64,000 nt of DNA from Metabacillus kandeliae (GTDB lineage: Bacteria > Bacillota > Bacilli > Bacillales > Bacillaceae): contig NZ_JAJOZE010000006.1 in the NCBI RefSeq assembly GCF_021166585.1, forward strand, positions 62,001-126,000, read 5' to 3'. The position numbers were made by a program, and so were the translations under genes. The number at the start of each line of letters is the position of its first letter. The first letter of the stretch is position 1. Shown piece by piece: positions 15,903-25,019 of the stretch. Below the pieces are notes generated by a model. The model saw nothing but the letters and a program-made list of their open reading frames with translations, ran no database searches and had not been told where the DNA came from.

Positions 15903-17318
15903 ATGGGATTCAAAGAAAATGTTGCTGATTTAATAAAAAATATCGGCGGAGGGGAAAATGTCAGCAATGCATCGCATTGTGTCACCCGGCTTCGTTTGAT
16001 TTTGAAAGATGAAAGTTTAGTTAATACAGAAGCACTAGAAGCAAATGAACTTGTGAAGGGAACGTTCAAAGCAAGCGGACAGTTTCAGGTGATCATTGGT
16101 CCGGGCTTAGTTGAAAAGGTTTACAACGAGTTTGTTGCTCAAACCGGCGCAGATGAAGTGTCAAAGGATGATATGAAAAAAATTACCGCCGAAAAAGGAA
16201 ATGTCCTTCAAAAGATTGTAAGGGTTCTCGCGGATATTTTTATCCCGATTTTGCCCGCAATTGTCGCGGCAGGTCTGCTTTTAGGATTAAATAACCTGCT
16301 TGCCAATCCCGGTATATTTTTCGATAAAAAATCCCTGCTGGATGTGTACACGGGCTGGACAGGCTTTGCTGAGTTTATTAATGTCATTGCGAATACAGCG
16401 TTTACATTTCTTCCTGTCCTCATAGCCTGGTCTGCTTCAAGGAAGTTTGGGGGAAGTCCGCTGCTGGGGATTGTATTGGGACTCTTGCTGGTCCATCCTT
16501 CTTTGATGTCTGCTTATGATTACGCGGGAAATCCAGGGGATGTTAAGTATTGGAACCTGTTTGGCTGGAACATTGCGAAAATCGGCTATCAAGGGCAGGT
16601 GCTCCCGGTTATTCTGGCAGCATGGATCTTAATGTGGTCGGAAAAACAGCTGAAGCGTTTCATTCCGGATAATTTCCAAATGCTATTTGTGGCACCGCTT
16701 GCATTGGTTTTTACGGGTCTTTTAACGTTTGGAATTGTTGGACCGATTACCATGACAGGCTCCACCTGGATAACAGACGGAATTTTATATCTCTTCAAAG
16801 TTTCTCCTGCATTTGCCGGGGCTGTCTATGGTCTTATCTCAGGGCCGTTAGTCATCACAGGAATGCACCATATTTTCCTTGGCGTTAACCTGCAAATGGC
16901 CGGTACACTGGGCTATGTCACATTATGGCCGATCGGCGAAACAGTGACACTGGCCCAAGGTGCTGCCGCACTGACGATGTTCTTTATTATTAAGCAAAAT
17001 AAAAAGCTGAAGGGTGTGTCCCTAACGGCAACCTTATCTGCATGGCTCGGAGTAACGGAGCCTGCGATTTACGGGATTAACCTTCGATTCAGATATCCAT
17101 TCATCGCCGTCATGATCGGAAGCGCAGTGGGCAGTGCGTTCCTTGCAGCTCAAGGAGTAAAAGCTGCATCTGTGGGGGTAGGAGGCGTCTTGTCATTCCT
17201 ATCAGTCTTTCCGAAGTACTGGAGCTCCTACTTCACCGGCATGGGGATCACATTCGTCATAACCGTTGGATTAACGTTTTTGTTCTTTAAGAGCAAGTTA
17301 TTTAAAACGGAAGCATAG
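15903..17318 (+). CDS. treP: PTS system trehalose-type EIIBC component
   Basis: A 471-residue protein; ATG 15903 is preferred, 8 bases after GGAGG. The N-terminal EIIB domain (1-85) has the phospho-cysteine Cys26 in SHCVTRLRL. The EIIC domain (about 105-460) has around ten hydrophobic segments and the GPLVITGMHH and VTEPAIYGIN motifs of the glucose/sucrose/trehalose family. There is no EIIA domain, so it must borrow a glucose-type EIIA. Overall it resembles Bacillus TreP; sucrose-type EIIBC is the main alternative. Regulation by the nearby palindrome and cre-like site is likely. Confidence 0.85.
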   Translation: MGFKENVADLIKNIGGGENVSNASHCVTRLRLILKDESLVNTEALEANELVKGTFKASGQFQVIIGPGLVEKVYNEFVAQTGADEVSKDDMKKITAEKGNVLQKIVRVLADIFIPILPAIVAAGLLLGLNNLLANPGIFFDKKSLLDVYTGWTGFAEFINVIANTAFTFLPVLIAWSASRKFGGSPLLGIVLGLLLVHPSLMSAYDYAGNPGDVKYWNLFGWNIAKIGYQGQVLPVILAAWILMWSEKQLKRFIPDNFQMLFVAPLALVFTGLLTFGIVGPITMTGSTWITDGILYLFKVSPAFAGAVYGLISGPLVITGMHHIFLGVNLQMAGTLGYVTLWPIGETVTLAQGAAALTMFFIIKQNKKLKGVSLTATLSAWLGVTEPAIYGINLRFRYPFIAVMIGSAVGSAFLAAQGVKAASVGVGGVLSFLSVFPKYWSSYFTGMGITFVITVGLTFLFFKSKLFKTEA

Positions 17319-17395
17319 GGACGGTTCTGGTGCTTCCTTCTAAAAGGGATGCATGGGGACGGTTCTGATGCTTCCTGCCATAAAAGGATGGGTAC
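17318..17395. repeat. intergenic repeat, GGGACGGTTCT..TGCTTCC family (copy 2)
   Basis: Two tandem units, GGGACGGTTCTGGTGCTTCC and GGGACGGTTCTGATGCTTCC, separated by about 20 bases, directly after the PTS stop codon. Confidence 0.8.
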
Positions 17396-17403
17396 CATAA
17401 ACC

Positions 17404-17452
17404 AAAAAAGAAGTACCAAAGAACCAACAAAGGTTCTTGGTACTTCTTTTTA
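17404..17452. terminator. bidirectional terminator
   Basis: A stem of about 20 bp (AAAAAGAAGTACCAA..AGAACC / GGTTCTTGGTACTTCTTTTT) with one bulged base and a short loop, flanked by A and T runs, between the convergent PTS and MFS genes. Confidence 0.85.
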
Positions 17453-17458
17453 ATTTCT

Positions 17459-18673
17459 TCAAGACATCCGCAGCTTCTCTCTCCTGCTAACAGCTTTCTC
17501 CTTCTGATCCATCCGATAACTCACAAAAGTCAGCAAACTCGCAGCAACCGCCACTAATCCCCCAACCCAAGTCACATTCATTAAATCCCCTTGATGGTAA
17601 ACAATTCCGCCTACCGCAGAACCAAACGCAATCCCGACGTTGCTTGCGACGGGCATAAGTGAAGCTGCCAAGCCTGTGGCTTTCGGCTGATAGATACCAG
17701 CAAGGTCTATTAGATAAAGCTGAGTGGATGTGGTCAACAGGATGGCCATCAATGACATCAGGCCGATGTTGATCAATCCTAAAATGAGACTATTTGTCGT
17801 CCAATATAAACCTATAAGAACAATAGCTTGGACAAGAAAAACGAACCGGAGCCGCCCGATCGCGTTGTGGCTGGCGATCTTGCCGGCAAGTATGTTGCTG
17901 AAGATCGAGATAAAACCGTAGCCAAATAGGATAAGACTAATGGCGCTCTCCGGCGCTGTCATTTCTTTCAGGAGTGGAACAAGGTAGGTGAACACGACAT
18001 AGGTTGCTCCGAATCCAAGAGAAGGTATGAAAAAGGCCATTAGGATTCTCGGGTGTCCCAGCAAAGAAAATTGGTCACGAATAGAGCTCCGGGATTGGCT
18101 TTGCAAATTAGGTAAAATGAAAAAGGAAGCTAAGAAAGCAATTCCTCCGAGGAACGTGGTTAACAGGAACGTTGCATTCCAGTTAAACCAAGCCGCAATG
18201 ACCGTTCCAATTGGGACACCAATGACGTTTGCAAGCGTAAAGCCGCCAAAAACAAATGAGATGGCAAGGCTCCTTTTGGCAGCCGGCATGGTTTCATTGG
18301 CCACCATCATGGCAAGTGAGATTAAAACGCCTGTTACAATCGCTGTCAGCATGCGAAGTACAAGAAGCAGCATGTAGCTTGATGAAATAACGCAAAACGC
18401 GTTCAGAACAATGAAAGCTCCGATCAAGAACAGCATCCATTTGCGCTTTGGGAAATGGCTGGTTATGGACATGACGATTGGTGTCGCAATGGCAAACGTT
18501 ATCGCAAAGGCAGAAACAAGCGTGCCTGCTTTGGAATTGGTTATATGAAGACTGGAAGATATATCAGTTAAGATCCCGACGATCACAAATTCGCTTGTGC
18601 CGAGAACAAATGTTAATAATGCGAGTGAAAAGATGAGCAGCCAGTGCCGCCTGGTTAATTCTACGGTGTTCAT
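17459..18673 (-). CDS. MFS transporter, AraJ/DHA1 efflux type
   Basis: A 404-residue protein when started at ATG 18673, which has AGAGG upstream and begins MNTVELTRRHW; the longer frame has no ribosome site. It has about 12 hydrophobic segments and the typical first segment LLTFVLGTSEFVIVGIL, followed by ITSHFPKRKWM in the first cytoplasmic loop. This pattern is typical of sugar/arabinose and drug efflux permeases. Substrate unknown. It forms a single-gene unit between a terminator and the DEAD-box gene. Confidence 0.82.
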   Translation of the reverse strand: MNTVELTRRHWLLIFSLALLTFVLGTSEFVIVGILTDISSSLHITNSKAGTLVSAFAITFAIATPIVMSITSHFPKRKWMLFLIGAFIVLNAFCVISSSYMLLLVLRMLTAIVTGVLISLAMMVANETMPAAKRSLAISFVFGGFTLANVIGVPIGTVIAAWFNWNATFLLTTFLGGIAFLASFFILPNLQSQSRSSIRDQFSLLGHPRILMAFFIPSLGFGATYVVFTYLVPLLKEMTAPESAISLILFGYGFISIFSNILAGKIASHNAIGRLRFVFLVQAIVLIGLYWTTNSLILGLINIGLMSLMAILLTTSTQLYLIDLAGIYQPKATGLAASLMPVASNVGIAFGSAVGGIVYHQGDLMNVTWVGGLVAVAASLLTFVSYRMDQKEKAVSRREKLRMS

Positions 18674-18748
18674 AAATACCTCTTTTCTTGGATGAAAAAG
18701 TGTGTTCAAATCAGATTTAACTATATTACCATAACACATTTTTACATT

Positions 18749-18796
18749 TCAAAAAAAGAATGCCCTTGACTCCCGAATTTACAGGAGCAAGAGCAT
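18749..18796 (-). terminator. terminator of the DEAD-box gene
   Basis: On the - strand, GATGCTCTTGCTCC pairs imperfectly with GGGAGTCAAGGGCATT and is followed by a run of seven T residues. Confidence 0.7.
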
Positions 18797-18804
18797 CCAC
18801 AAAT

Positions 18805-20250
18805 TTATTTAATTGCTTTGCTAACCTTCAGCTTCTTCCCTTTAATCGTCGCATTTTCCATAGCCTGCAGCACGAGTGAGCCTTTTCCATTAAGAATATC
18901 AACATACGACATGTGATCCTGTATCGTGATAATGCCGATATCATCTGCTGTGACGCCTGGGATTTTGGCGATTGTTCCAACAAAATCGACAGCGCGGATT
19001 TTCTTCTTTTTCCCGCCACTGAAGTGAAGTTTCATAATATCTTGGTTGATACGGGCTGTTTTGTTGTTTTTAACAACACGCCTGCCGCCAAGCTTTTCTT
19101 CGAAGGCAGCTTTTTTACGAGCCACTTCACGATTTGTGGGAGCTTCAGTCATTGGGATTTCAAAGCCAATGTAGTTCTCAATGGCTTTTAAGAATTTCCC
19201 TTCAAAAGGTGTCGAAAACGTAATGGCCTTTCCTTTGTTTCCGGCACGGCCGGTTCTCCCAGTTCTATGCACATAGCTTTCTCTTTCCATAGGAACGTCA
19301 TAGTTGATCACAAGTGTCACATTATCAATATCAATCCCTCTGGCAGCTACATCAGTGGCCACGAGATAGCGGAAGTTCCCCATTTTGAAACCTTCCATAA
19401 CGGCAAACCGGTCTTCTTGTTCCAGTCCGCCATGCAGTCTTTCACATGGGTATTCTGCTGCTTCCAGTTCTCTGTAAACAGTATCAACGTTTTCCTTGGT
19501 TCTGCAGAAGATGAGGCAGCTGTCCGGGTTTTCTGTAACCGTAACGTTTTTAAGAAGTGAAATCTTTTCTTCTTCTTTTACTTGTATTAAAAGATGTTCA
19601 ATCGTATCAGCTGTTTTTCCAGTTGATTCAATCTCAATGTGAGTGGGATCTTTCATATATTTATGGCAGAGATTCTCCACATCATTAGGCAAGGTAGCCG
19701 AAAAGACCATCGTCACCCTGTCTGAAGGAAGCTTTTTGATAATCGCTTCTACTTCCTCGATAAATCCTCTATTCAGCATCTCATCCGTTTCATCTATGAT
19801 AAGATATTTTACTTGATCTAAAGCAAGGGTTTCCCGCTCAATATGATCCATAAGCCGGCCTGGTGTACCAACGACGACATGAGTTTTTTGCTTCAATTCT
19901 TCCTTTTGCTTCGAAAAAGGTTCTTTTCCATATACGGCCACCGCTTTAATGCGCTTGAACCTACCGATATTTGTGATATCTTCTCTCACCTGAACGGCAA
20001 GCTCTCTAGTAGGAGTAAGAATGATTGCCTGCGGCTTTTTTTCTTCCCACTGAACCAATTCACATACCGGAATACCAAAGGCAGCCGTCTTGCCGCTTCC
20101 CGTTTGAGATTTTACAACAAGATCCTTATTTTCCAATGCTAATGGAAGCACCTTACTCTGAACCTCTGTTGGCGTTTCGTACTTTAACACTGCTAATGCT
20201 CTTTGTATTTCATCACTTACTTGATAATCTGCAAAACTTCTATTCGTCAT
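18805..20250 (-). CDS. dbpA: DEAD-box RNA helicase DbpA/YxiN-type
   Basis: A 481-residue ATP-dependent RNA helicase with SQTGSGKT (motif I), [19 protein letters not shown] (motif II), SAT and HRTGRTGR (motif VI). The C-terminal about 75 residues form a DbpA-type RNA-binding domain ([28 protein letters not shown]), which in YxiN/DbpA binds hairpin 92 of 23S rRNA. It thus acts in large-subunit ribosome assembly. Motif II reads DETD instead of DEAD, a Thr-for-Ala change that should keep activity. GAGG precedes ATG 20250. Confidence 0.9.
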   Translation of the reverse strand: MTNRSFADYQVSDEIQRALAVLKYETPTEVQSKVLPLALENKDLVVKSQTGSGKTAAFGIPVCELVQWEEKKPQAIILTPTRELAVQVREDITNIGRFKRIKAVAVYGKEPFSKQKEELKQKTHVVVGTPGRLMDHIERETLALDQVKYLIIDETDEMLNRGFIEEVEAIIKKLPSDRVTMVFSATLPNDVENLCHKYMKDPTHIEIESTGKTADTIEHLLIQVKEEEKISLLKNVTVTENPDSCLIFCRTKENVDTVYRELEAAEYPCERLHGGLEQEDRFAVMEGFKMGNFRYLVATDVAARGIDIDNVTLVINYDVPMERESYVHRTGRTGRAGNKGKAITFSTPFEGKFLKAIENYIGFEIPMTEAPTNREVARKKAAFEEKLGGRRVVKNNKTARINQDIMKLHFSGGKKKKIRAVDFVGTIAKIPGVTADDIGIITIQDHMSYVDILNGKGSLVLQAMENATIKGKKLKVSKAIK

Positions 20251-20307
20251 TTCTTAACCTCGTTTTTTGTTTTTCCGACATGTATGGTTTATTATACGTT
20301 ATATATG

Positions 20308-20394
20308 TGAGGAAGCACAGGGAAGCATGGGGACGGTTCTTATGCTTCCTGGCAAAAAATGAAGCACGAGAACCGTCCCCATGCTTCAATAAAT
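20308..20394. repeat. intergenic repeat, GGGACGGTTCT..TGCTTCC family (copy 3, inverted pair)
   Basis: One unit reads GGGGACGGTTCTTATGCTTCC and a second, inverted unit reads GAAGCACGAGAACCGTCCCC about 10 bases later. Together they could form a long hairpin between the divergent helicase and methyltransferase genes. Confidence 0.8.
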
Positions 20395-20412
20395 TTTTGT
20401 TAGGATGACACG

Positions 20413-21609
20413 ATGAAAAAAGAGATGAATTTTACTGTTAAGGGCAAGTTTGCATCTAAATATAAGAGCGGTTATCCGCTAATCTCAAAGGAAGCCATTG
20501 TTAAACTGAACGATTCTATTGAAGAAGGAACCATTATCCGCCTTGTTGATGAAAAGAATCAATTTATTGCAAAAGGCTATTTTGGCAAGCAGAATAAGGG
20601 CTTTGGATGGGTACTGAGCAGAGATGAGAAGGAACAGATTGATCAAGAATTTTTTAAGGAAAAATTGAGAGCTGCGATTGACTATAGAAAGCCATTTTTT
20701 AATAGCCAGGATACGAACGCCTTCAGAGTCGTAAACGGTGAAGGCGATGGGTTAGGCGGATTAACGATCGAGTATTTCGATGGCTACTATTTAATCAACT
20801 GGTACAGCATAGGAATTTACAAATTTCGGGAGCTTATTATTAATGCTCTGAAGGAATTGGTAGAGTTTAAAGCCATTTATCAAAAGAAACGGTTTGATGT
20901 GAGCGGGAAATACATCGAAGAAGATGATTTCGTAGCGGGAGAAAGAGGAACCTTCCCAATAATCGTAAAGGAAAATGGCGTCAATTTCGCAGTTTATTTA
21001 AATGAAGGGGCAATGGTTGGTGTCTTTTTAGATCAGCGGGAAGTTAGAAAAAGAATTCGGGATGCTTATGCAGAAGGAAAGCACATCCTGAACACCTTTT
21101 CTTACACAGGGGCATTTTCCGTGTTTGGTGCCGTTGGCGGTGCAGCAAAGACGACAAGTGTTGATTTAGCCAATCGAAGCATGAGCAAAACGATTGAGCA
21201 GTTTAGCGTGAACGGCCTGGATTATGAAGCACAGGATATCATTGTCGAAGACGTGTTCCGTTATTTTAAGTATGCAGTGAAAAAGGAGCTGACGTTTGAT
21301 ATGGTGATCCTGGATCCGCCAAGCTTCGCCAGATCAAAAAAAATGGTATTCAGCGCAGAAAAGGACTACAAAGATCTTTTGAAAGAAACAATTGCTATTA
21401 CAAAAGATGAGGGGATCATTGTCGCCTCTACTAATTCCAGCGCGTTTAACATGAAGAAATTTAAAGGCTTTATTGATCAAGCATTTAAAGAAAGCAGCAG
21501 GAAATATCAGCTGGTCGAGGAATTCTCCCTGCCAAAAGACTTTAAAACGATAAAAGAATTTCCAGAGGGCAGCTATTTGAAGGTTGTGTTTATTAAGAAG
21601 CTGGCTTAG
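20413..21609 (+). CDS. class I SAM-dependent rRNA methyltransferase, RlmI-like
   Basis: A 398-residue protein. Residues 1-75 form a PUA-like RNA-binding domain. The Rossmann methyltransferase domain follows, with LNTFSYTGAFSV as the SAM-binding motif, DLANRSMSKT as motif II, and DPPSFARSKK as the catalytic DPPS motif. It resembles Bacillus YwbD and E. coli RlmI (23S rRNA m5C1962). The ribosome site (AGGATG) is weak. It is divergent from the DbpA-type helicase gene, so two ribosome-assembly genes share this intergenic region. Confidence 0.85.
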   Translation: MKKEMNFTVKGKFASKYKSGYPLISKEAIVKLNDSIEEGTIIRLVDEKNQFIAKGYFGKQNKGFGWVLSRDEKEQIDQEFFKEKLRAAIDYRKPFFNSQDTNAFRVVNGEGDGLGGLTIEYFDGYYLINWYSIGIYKFRELIINALKELVEFKAIYQKKRFDVSGKYIEEDDFVAGERGTFPIIVKENGVNFAVYLNEGAMVGVFLDQREVRKRIRDAYAEGKHILNTFSYTGAFSVFGAVGGAAKTTSVDLANRSMSKTIEQFSVNGLDYEAQDIIVEDVFRYFKYAVKKELTFDMVILDPPSFARSKKMVFSAEKDYKDLLKETIAITKDEGIIVASTNSSAFNMKKFKGFIDQAFKESSRKYQLVEEFSLPKDFKTIKEFPEGSYLKVVFIKKLA

Positions 21610-21641
21610 AAAAAATCCTCTTGAAAAAGAGGATTTTTTTG
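21610..21641 (+). terminator. intrinsic terminator
   Basis: AAAAAATCCTCTT / AAGAGGATTTTTTT hairpin with a short loop right after the methyltransferase stop; it also suits the convergent - strand gene. Confidence 0.9.
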
Positions 21642-21644
21642 TAT

Positions 21645-22469
21645 CTAATATTCAGTTTCTCCCTGGTTTACAATCCTATAAACCCTTATCTGATGCTCAT
21701 GCATAGAGATAAAATGATTGGCCTCCCTTGTAGCTAATCCTCTTACTCTGCCTGGAATTTCTCCTATAATCTCAGGCTTACTTTTGCCTATTTTCCAGCA
21801 GTATAGCTCACCTTCAGAATGGTAAGGTTCGTAAAAGTAAGCATAAAATCCTCTTACACAAATCGCATTGGAGCCATGCAAAACCTCAGGCACTTCATAT
21901 GATATTAGCGTTTTTTCAACTGGATTTACACAAATCAAAGGAAAATCTGTATAAGGGAAAAGCCATAATAAAGAAGAGCCAGCTTTGCCTATTGCGTAAC
22001 ATTCCGCAATAGGTGGCCCATCTATTAATTCGCTATGGTATTTAAATTCGGGAGTACCGTCATAGGAGAAAAGCACAAGCCCTTCAGTCGATATTCCGCT
22101 GCCAAAAACCCCTTCGTCAAAATAACTGATCCAAATACCCTCTTCACTTGCCACAATATCCTGAATACCATCCCCGCCGTTAAAGGAGTTTTGAATTTCA
22201 CCATTTGTATTTAAAATATGCAGATTCTTTCTTGTCCCATCATTTCGGGTGTCTGCTATGAGGAAATGGGTGGAGTCGATCCATCTAATTAAAGGATAAT
22301 CACAATGAATATCAAGGCTTAACTGCCTGTCGCCAATTTGAATGATGAGTTTTTTGTTTTTTTCAATTACTGCCAGTAACCCGTAATTGTCGTTCCAATC
22401 ACAATCTATTAATTCGCTATTGGTTTCACTTTGCGGGATTGAGTATAAAACAGTTTCGATCATGTCCAT
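21645..22469 (-). CDS. hypothetical protein, beta-propeller-like
   Basis: A 274-residue cytoplasmic protein with GGAGG 7 bases before ATG 22469. It shows repeated short beta-type segments ending in Trp/Asp-rich turns (DCDWNDNYGLLAVIE, IRWIDSTHFLIAD, GIWISYFDEG), suggesting a WD40- or YncE-like propeller. No catalytic motif or signal peptide is visible. Bacillus genomes carry many uncharacterised proteins of this kind. Function unknown. Confidence 0.65.
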   Translation of the reverse strand: MDMIETVLYSIPQSETNSELIDCDWNDNYGLLAVIEKNKKLIIQIGDRQLSLDIHCDYPLIRWIDSTHFLIADTRNDGTRKNLHILNTNGEIQNSFNGGDGIQDIVASEEGIWISYFDEGVFGSGISTEGLVLFSYDGTPEFKYHSELIDGPPIAECYAIGKAGSSLLWLFPYTDFPLICVNPVEKTLISYEVPEVLHGSNAICVRGFYAYFYEPYHSEGELYCWKIGKSKPEIIGEIPGRVRGLATREANHFISMHEHQIRVYRIVNQGETEY

Positions 22470-22675
22470 GCAGCTGCCTCCGTGCCGTCAGTATAATGCA
22501 AATTACAAGTATAAACTCATTTTTTAAGAAGATTCCCTTTTGGTAAAGGGTCTTTAAAGAATCTAACAAGACAATTATAAATAGTTTACCTGTTAATAAC
22601 AAAATTTGCACCGCTTTACCCCATTAGATATGATTGGGTAAAGGTGTGTTTTTTTAATAAGAGAGGGGCATAGGG

Positions 22676-23059
22676 ATGGAAAATCAAAAGAATTACAACT
22701 ACAATCAGCAAATGGATATTAAGTTTGATTATCTTGAAAAAATCACCATAAAGGATATTGTTCGGGACAATACGGACAAATGGTTCAATCAATCACTATG
22801 TGAAGTAAATTCCTCCGTTTTGCGGCTCGGTATCTTTGAGGGCGAATACCATATGCACAAACACGATAATGACGATGAAGTCTTCTTTGTATTAGAGGGC
22901 TCCATAATTTTGGAAACAGAAAAAGGCAGCTTTGAACTTGGCCAATATGAAGGAACTTGTGTGCCAAAAGGCACCATGCACAGACCGGTCGTACCGCAAG
23001 GCAAGGCTGTAGTATTGATGATTGAAAATAAAGGAATCGATCCTATTGGTACAGTATAG
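22676..23059 (+). CDS. cupin-domain protein
   Basis: A 127-residue single-domain cupin. Motif 1 is YHMHKHDNDDEVFFVLEG, with two His and one Glu as metal ligands; motif 2 is CVPKGTMHRPVV, with the fourth His ligand. The fold and metal binding are well supported. The substrate (sugar, small acid or signalling ligand) cannot be told. GAGAGGGG precedes the start, and a terminator follows within about 60 bases, so it is monocistronic. Confidence 0.85.
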   Translation: MENQKNYNYNQQMDIKFDYLEKITIKDIVRDNTDKWFNQSLCEVNSSVLRLGIFEGEYHMHKHDNDDEVFFVLEGSIILETEKGSFELGQYEGTCVPKGTMHRPVVPQGKAVVLMIENKGIDPIGTV

Positions 23060-23110
23060 TCCGCTTTAGGAATAGAAGCATATGAGGAAGAATGCTTAAT
23101 AAGGCTTATT

Positions 23111-23137
23111 AAACCTCATCCTATGATGAGGTTTTTC
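23111..23137 (+). terminator. intrinsic terminator of cupin gene
   Basis: AAACCTCATC / GATGAGGTTT with a CTAT loop and a short T-run. Confidence 0.85.
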
Positions 23138-23207
23138 AATATATACTCCATCAGTATAGAAAAGCGAGATGACATAAAATGAGAATTTTTGATGCCTATC
23201 TGCCTTT

Positions 23208-23549
23208 TTAATAGTCTTTCCGTCGCTTTTTCCTTGGCACCCAGTGAATAATCTCCTCCTTTAACTCCTCAAAGGCTAATAAGTACTGATAGATTTCATA
23301 TGAAAAAACTCCATCGCTCCCAGCGAGCCTCGCGTACTCGTCATATTCATCCAATACGCTCTCAATACCTTCCACTAGCTCTTTTTTCTTAGCTGATTCA
23401 TATTCCAAAAGCTCATCCTTGCCATTGTGCACCCAGTGTGAATACTCATAACGAATGACTTCATAGTCATAAATAAAAAGGGTGGTTATAATCGTCTGGG
23501 TGATGCTTGTATTTTTCATAGCAATCATCAGAGCAAAAAACAATTCCAT
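23208..23549 (-). CDS. hypothetical protein
   Basis: A 113-residue protein from ATG 23549 (GAAGGG upstream). The N-terminal about 25 residues are moderately hydrophobic; the rest is charged and rich in Glu, Tyr and Lys, ending in a basic tail. It is probably helical. No domain or partner is recognised, and it stands alone between a + strand cupin gene and a + strand TerD gene. Confidence 0.55.
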   Translation of the reverse strand: MELFFALMIAMKNTSITQTIITTLFIYDYEVIRYEYSHWVHNGKDELLEYESAKKKELVEGIESVLDEYDEYARLAGSDGVFSYEIYQYLLAFEELKEEIIHWVPRKKRRKDY

Positions 23550-23712
23550 CACTATTAACCCTTCTATCCAATTTTGGCTTCTTGCGTCAAATTTTGCATC
23601 GTTTCACTTTGCATCCCCTCCATACTAAACATGCATACGGCTTTTTCATTTCTCTACGGAACCCTTTAAAAGGTATATAATGGTTTTAATAGAAAAATAG
23701 GGAGGGGCTAAA

Positions 23713-24921
23713 ATGAACCAATTGCTTCAAATGGGAGCGAATACAGCGTTAAGTTCCCCTAAAGGAACGGTTACGGTTAGCTATGATCAGTCAAATTTAA
23801 TTGATATTTCCTTAACGGCATTCCTTTTAACAGATGAGGAAAAAGTGCAGGGGGACAGCGGGATTATCTTTTATAATCAGCCGGAAAGCGCTACTGGTGC
23901 TGCTTCTCTTATGCCTTCTGAGAACATAGGCCATACAAAAGTACATAGCATTCATTTTGACATGAGCAAATTGCCTTCTGGCATTGCTAAACTGGCGATC
24001 ACTCTTACGGAGGATAATCACTCGGGGTTTTCGAATGTTAGAAATTTAAAAGCGCAGATCAGTTCCGGCGGTACGGTTCTCGAATTTGTCCCTTCCAGTT
24101 TCAAAAATGAAAATGGAATTGTCGTGTTGGAGGTCTATGTAAGAAATGGCCAGACAAAGGCCAAGTCCATTTGGAGGGGATTTGACTCAGGACTTGATGG
24201 TTTATGCAGAAATTACGGTGTTGAAGTTGAAGCTGATGAGGAAAGCAAGCCTTCAGAGCCTGAACCTATTCAGCCGCCACCCGGGGAATCAGCAGCAAAG
24301 AGCAATAGCATCAACCTTGAAAAGGTACAGGGCAAGATCAATCTCGATAAAGGCCAAAAGCCTGTGATCATTGAAAAAACACCGGAAATTACGGCGACAG
24401 TATCCTGGAAGACCGGGACAGATTACGACATTTATGCTTTAGTTTATACAAAGAAAGGCAAGCAGATTGACGTTGCGATGTTCGGGGCAAAAGGAACTCC
24501 TCCGCTCAGAAACTATGGACATGGGGCAGTGGAACATATGGGGGATGTGGGGAGAGATAACCGGGCAACGAAGACAGAAATTATCAAATTGCGGTTAAAT
24601 GATGATATTCTCGCTGTTGTTCCTGTAGTTTACTCTGCTCAGTCAAATGGAACAGGCTCTTTTTACCGATACAGAGTGTCCATGAGTATAGACAATCATA
24701 ATGGAACCTCTGTTACGATTTCCTCTAAAAATGCCAATAACAACGATAGAATCTATACGTGTGTGCCTGGAATCCTTCAAAACACGGAGGATGGTGTGAT
24801 GATCAGTCCACTGGAGCTGTATAGTGCGCCGAACTCCGAATTCAGGCCGAAGCTTCAGATGGGGGCTTCCGGTATGGTGGAAGTGATGATGGATGCTGGG
24901 CCTTTGAATAATTATAAGTAG
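23713..24921 (+). CDS. TerD-domain protein (TerA-like, tellurium-resistance family)
   Basis: A 402-residue protein with GGGAGGGG before the start. Residues 1-170 form a TerD domain (DISLTAFLLTDEEKVQGDSGIIFYNQPES with a probable Ca site, then FSNVRNLKAQI). A Pro/Glu linker (180-200) follows. Residues 205-400 form a second, TerA-like domain (WKTGTDYDIYALVYTKKGK, GDVGRDN). TerD-type domains bind Ca2+ and act in tellurite/phage stress responses. Here the gene is alone: no terB, terC or biosynthetic partner lies next to it. Confidence 0.85.
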   Translation: MNQLLQMGANTALSSPKGTVTVSYDQSNLIDISLTAFLLTDEEKVQGDSGIIFYNQPESATGAASLMPSENIGHTKVHSIHFDMSKLPSGIAKLAITLTEDNHSGFSNVRNLKAQISSGGTVLEFVPSSFKNENGIVVLEVYVRNGQTKAKSIWRGFDSGLDGLCRNYGVEVEADEESKPSEPEPIQPPPGESAAKSNSINLEKVQGKINLDKGQKPVIIEKTPEITATVSWKTGTDYDIYALVYTKKGKQIDVAMFGAKGTPPLRNYGHGAVEHMGDVGRDNRATKTEIIKLRLNDDILAVVPVVYSAQSNGTGSFYRYRVSMSIDNHNGTSVTISSKNANNNDRIYTCVPGILQNTEDGVMISPLELYSAPNSEFRPKLQMGASGMVEVMMDAGPLNNYK

Positions 24922-24989
24922 ATCAAAAAGTTGACCTGATAAATAAACGGCGCTTCCTGTTTGTTATTAATGGAAGCTTAGCGTCTAAC

Positions 24990-25019
24990 AACTCTGGTTT
25001 TGAACCAGGGTTGTTTTTT
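24990..25019 (+). terminator. intrinsic terminator
   Basis: AACTCTGGTT / AACCAGGGTT around a 3-nt loop, then a T-run; it ends the TerD gene and abuts the convergent acetyltransferase gene. Confidence 0.85.
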
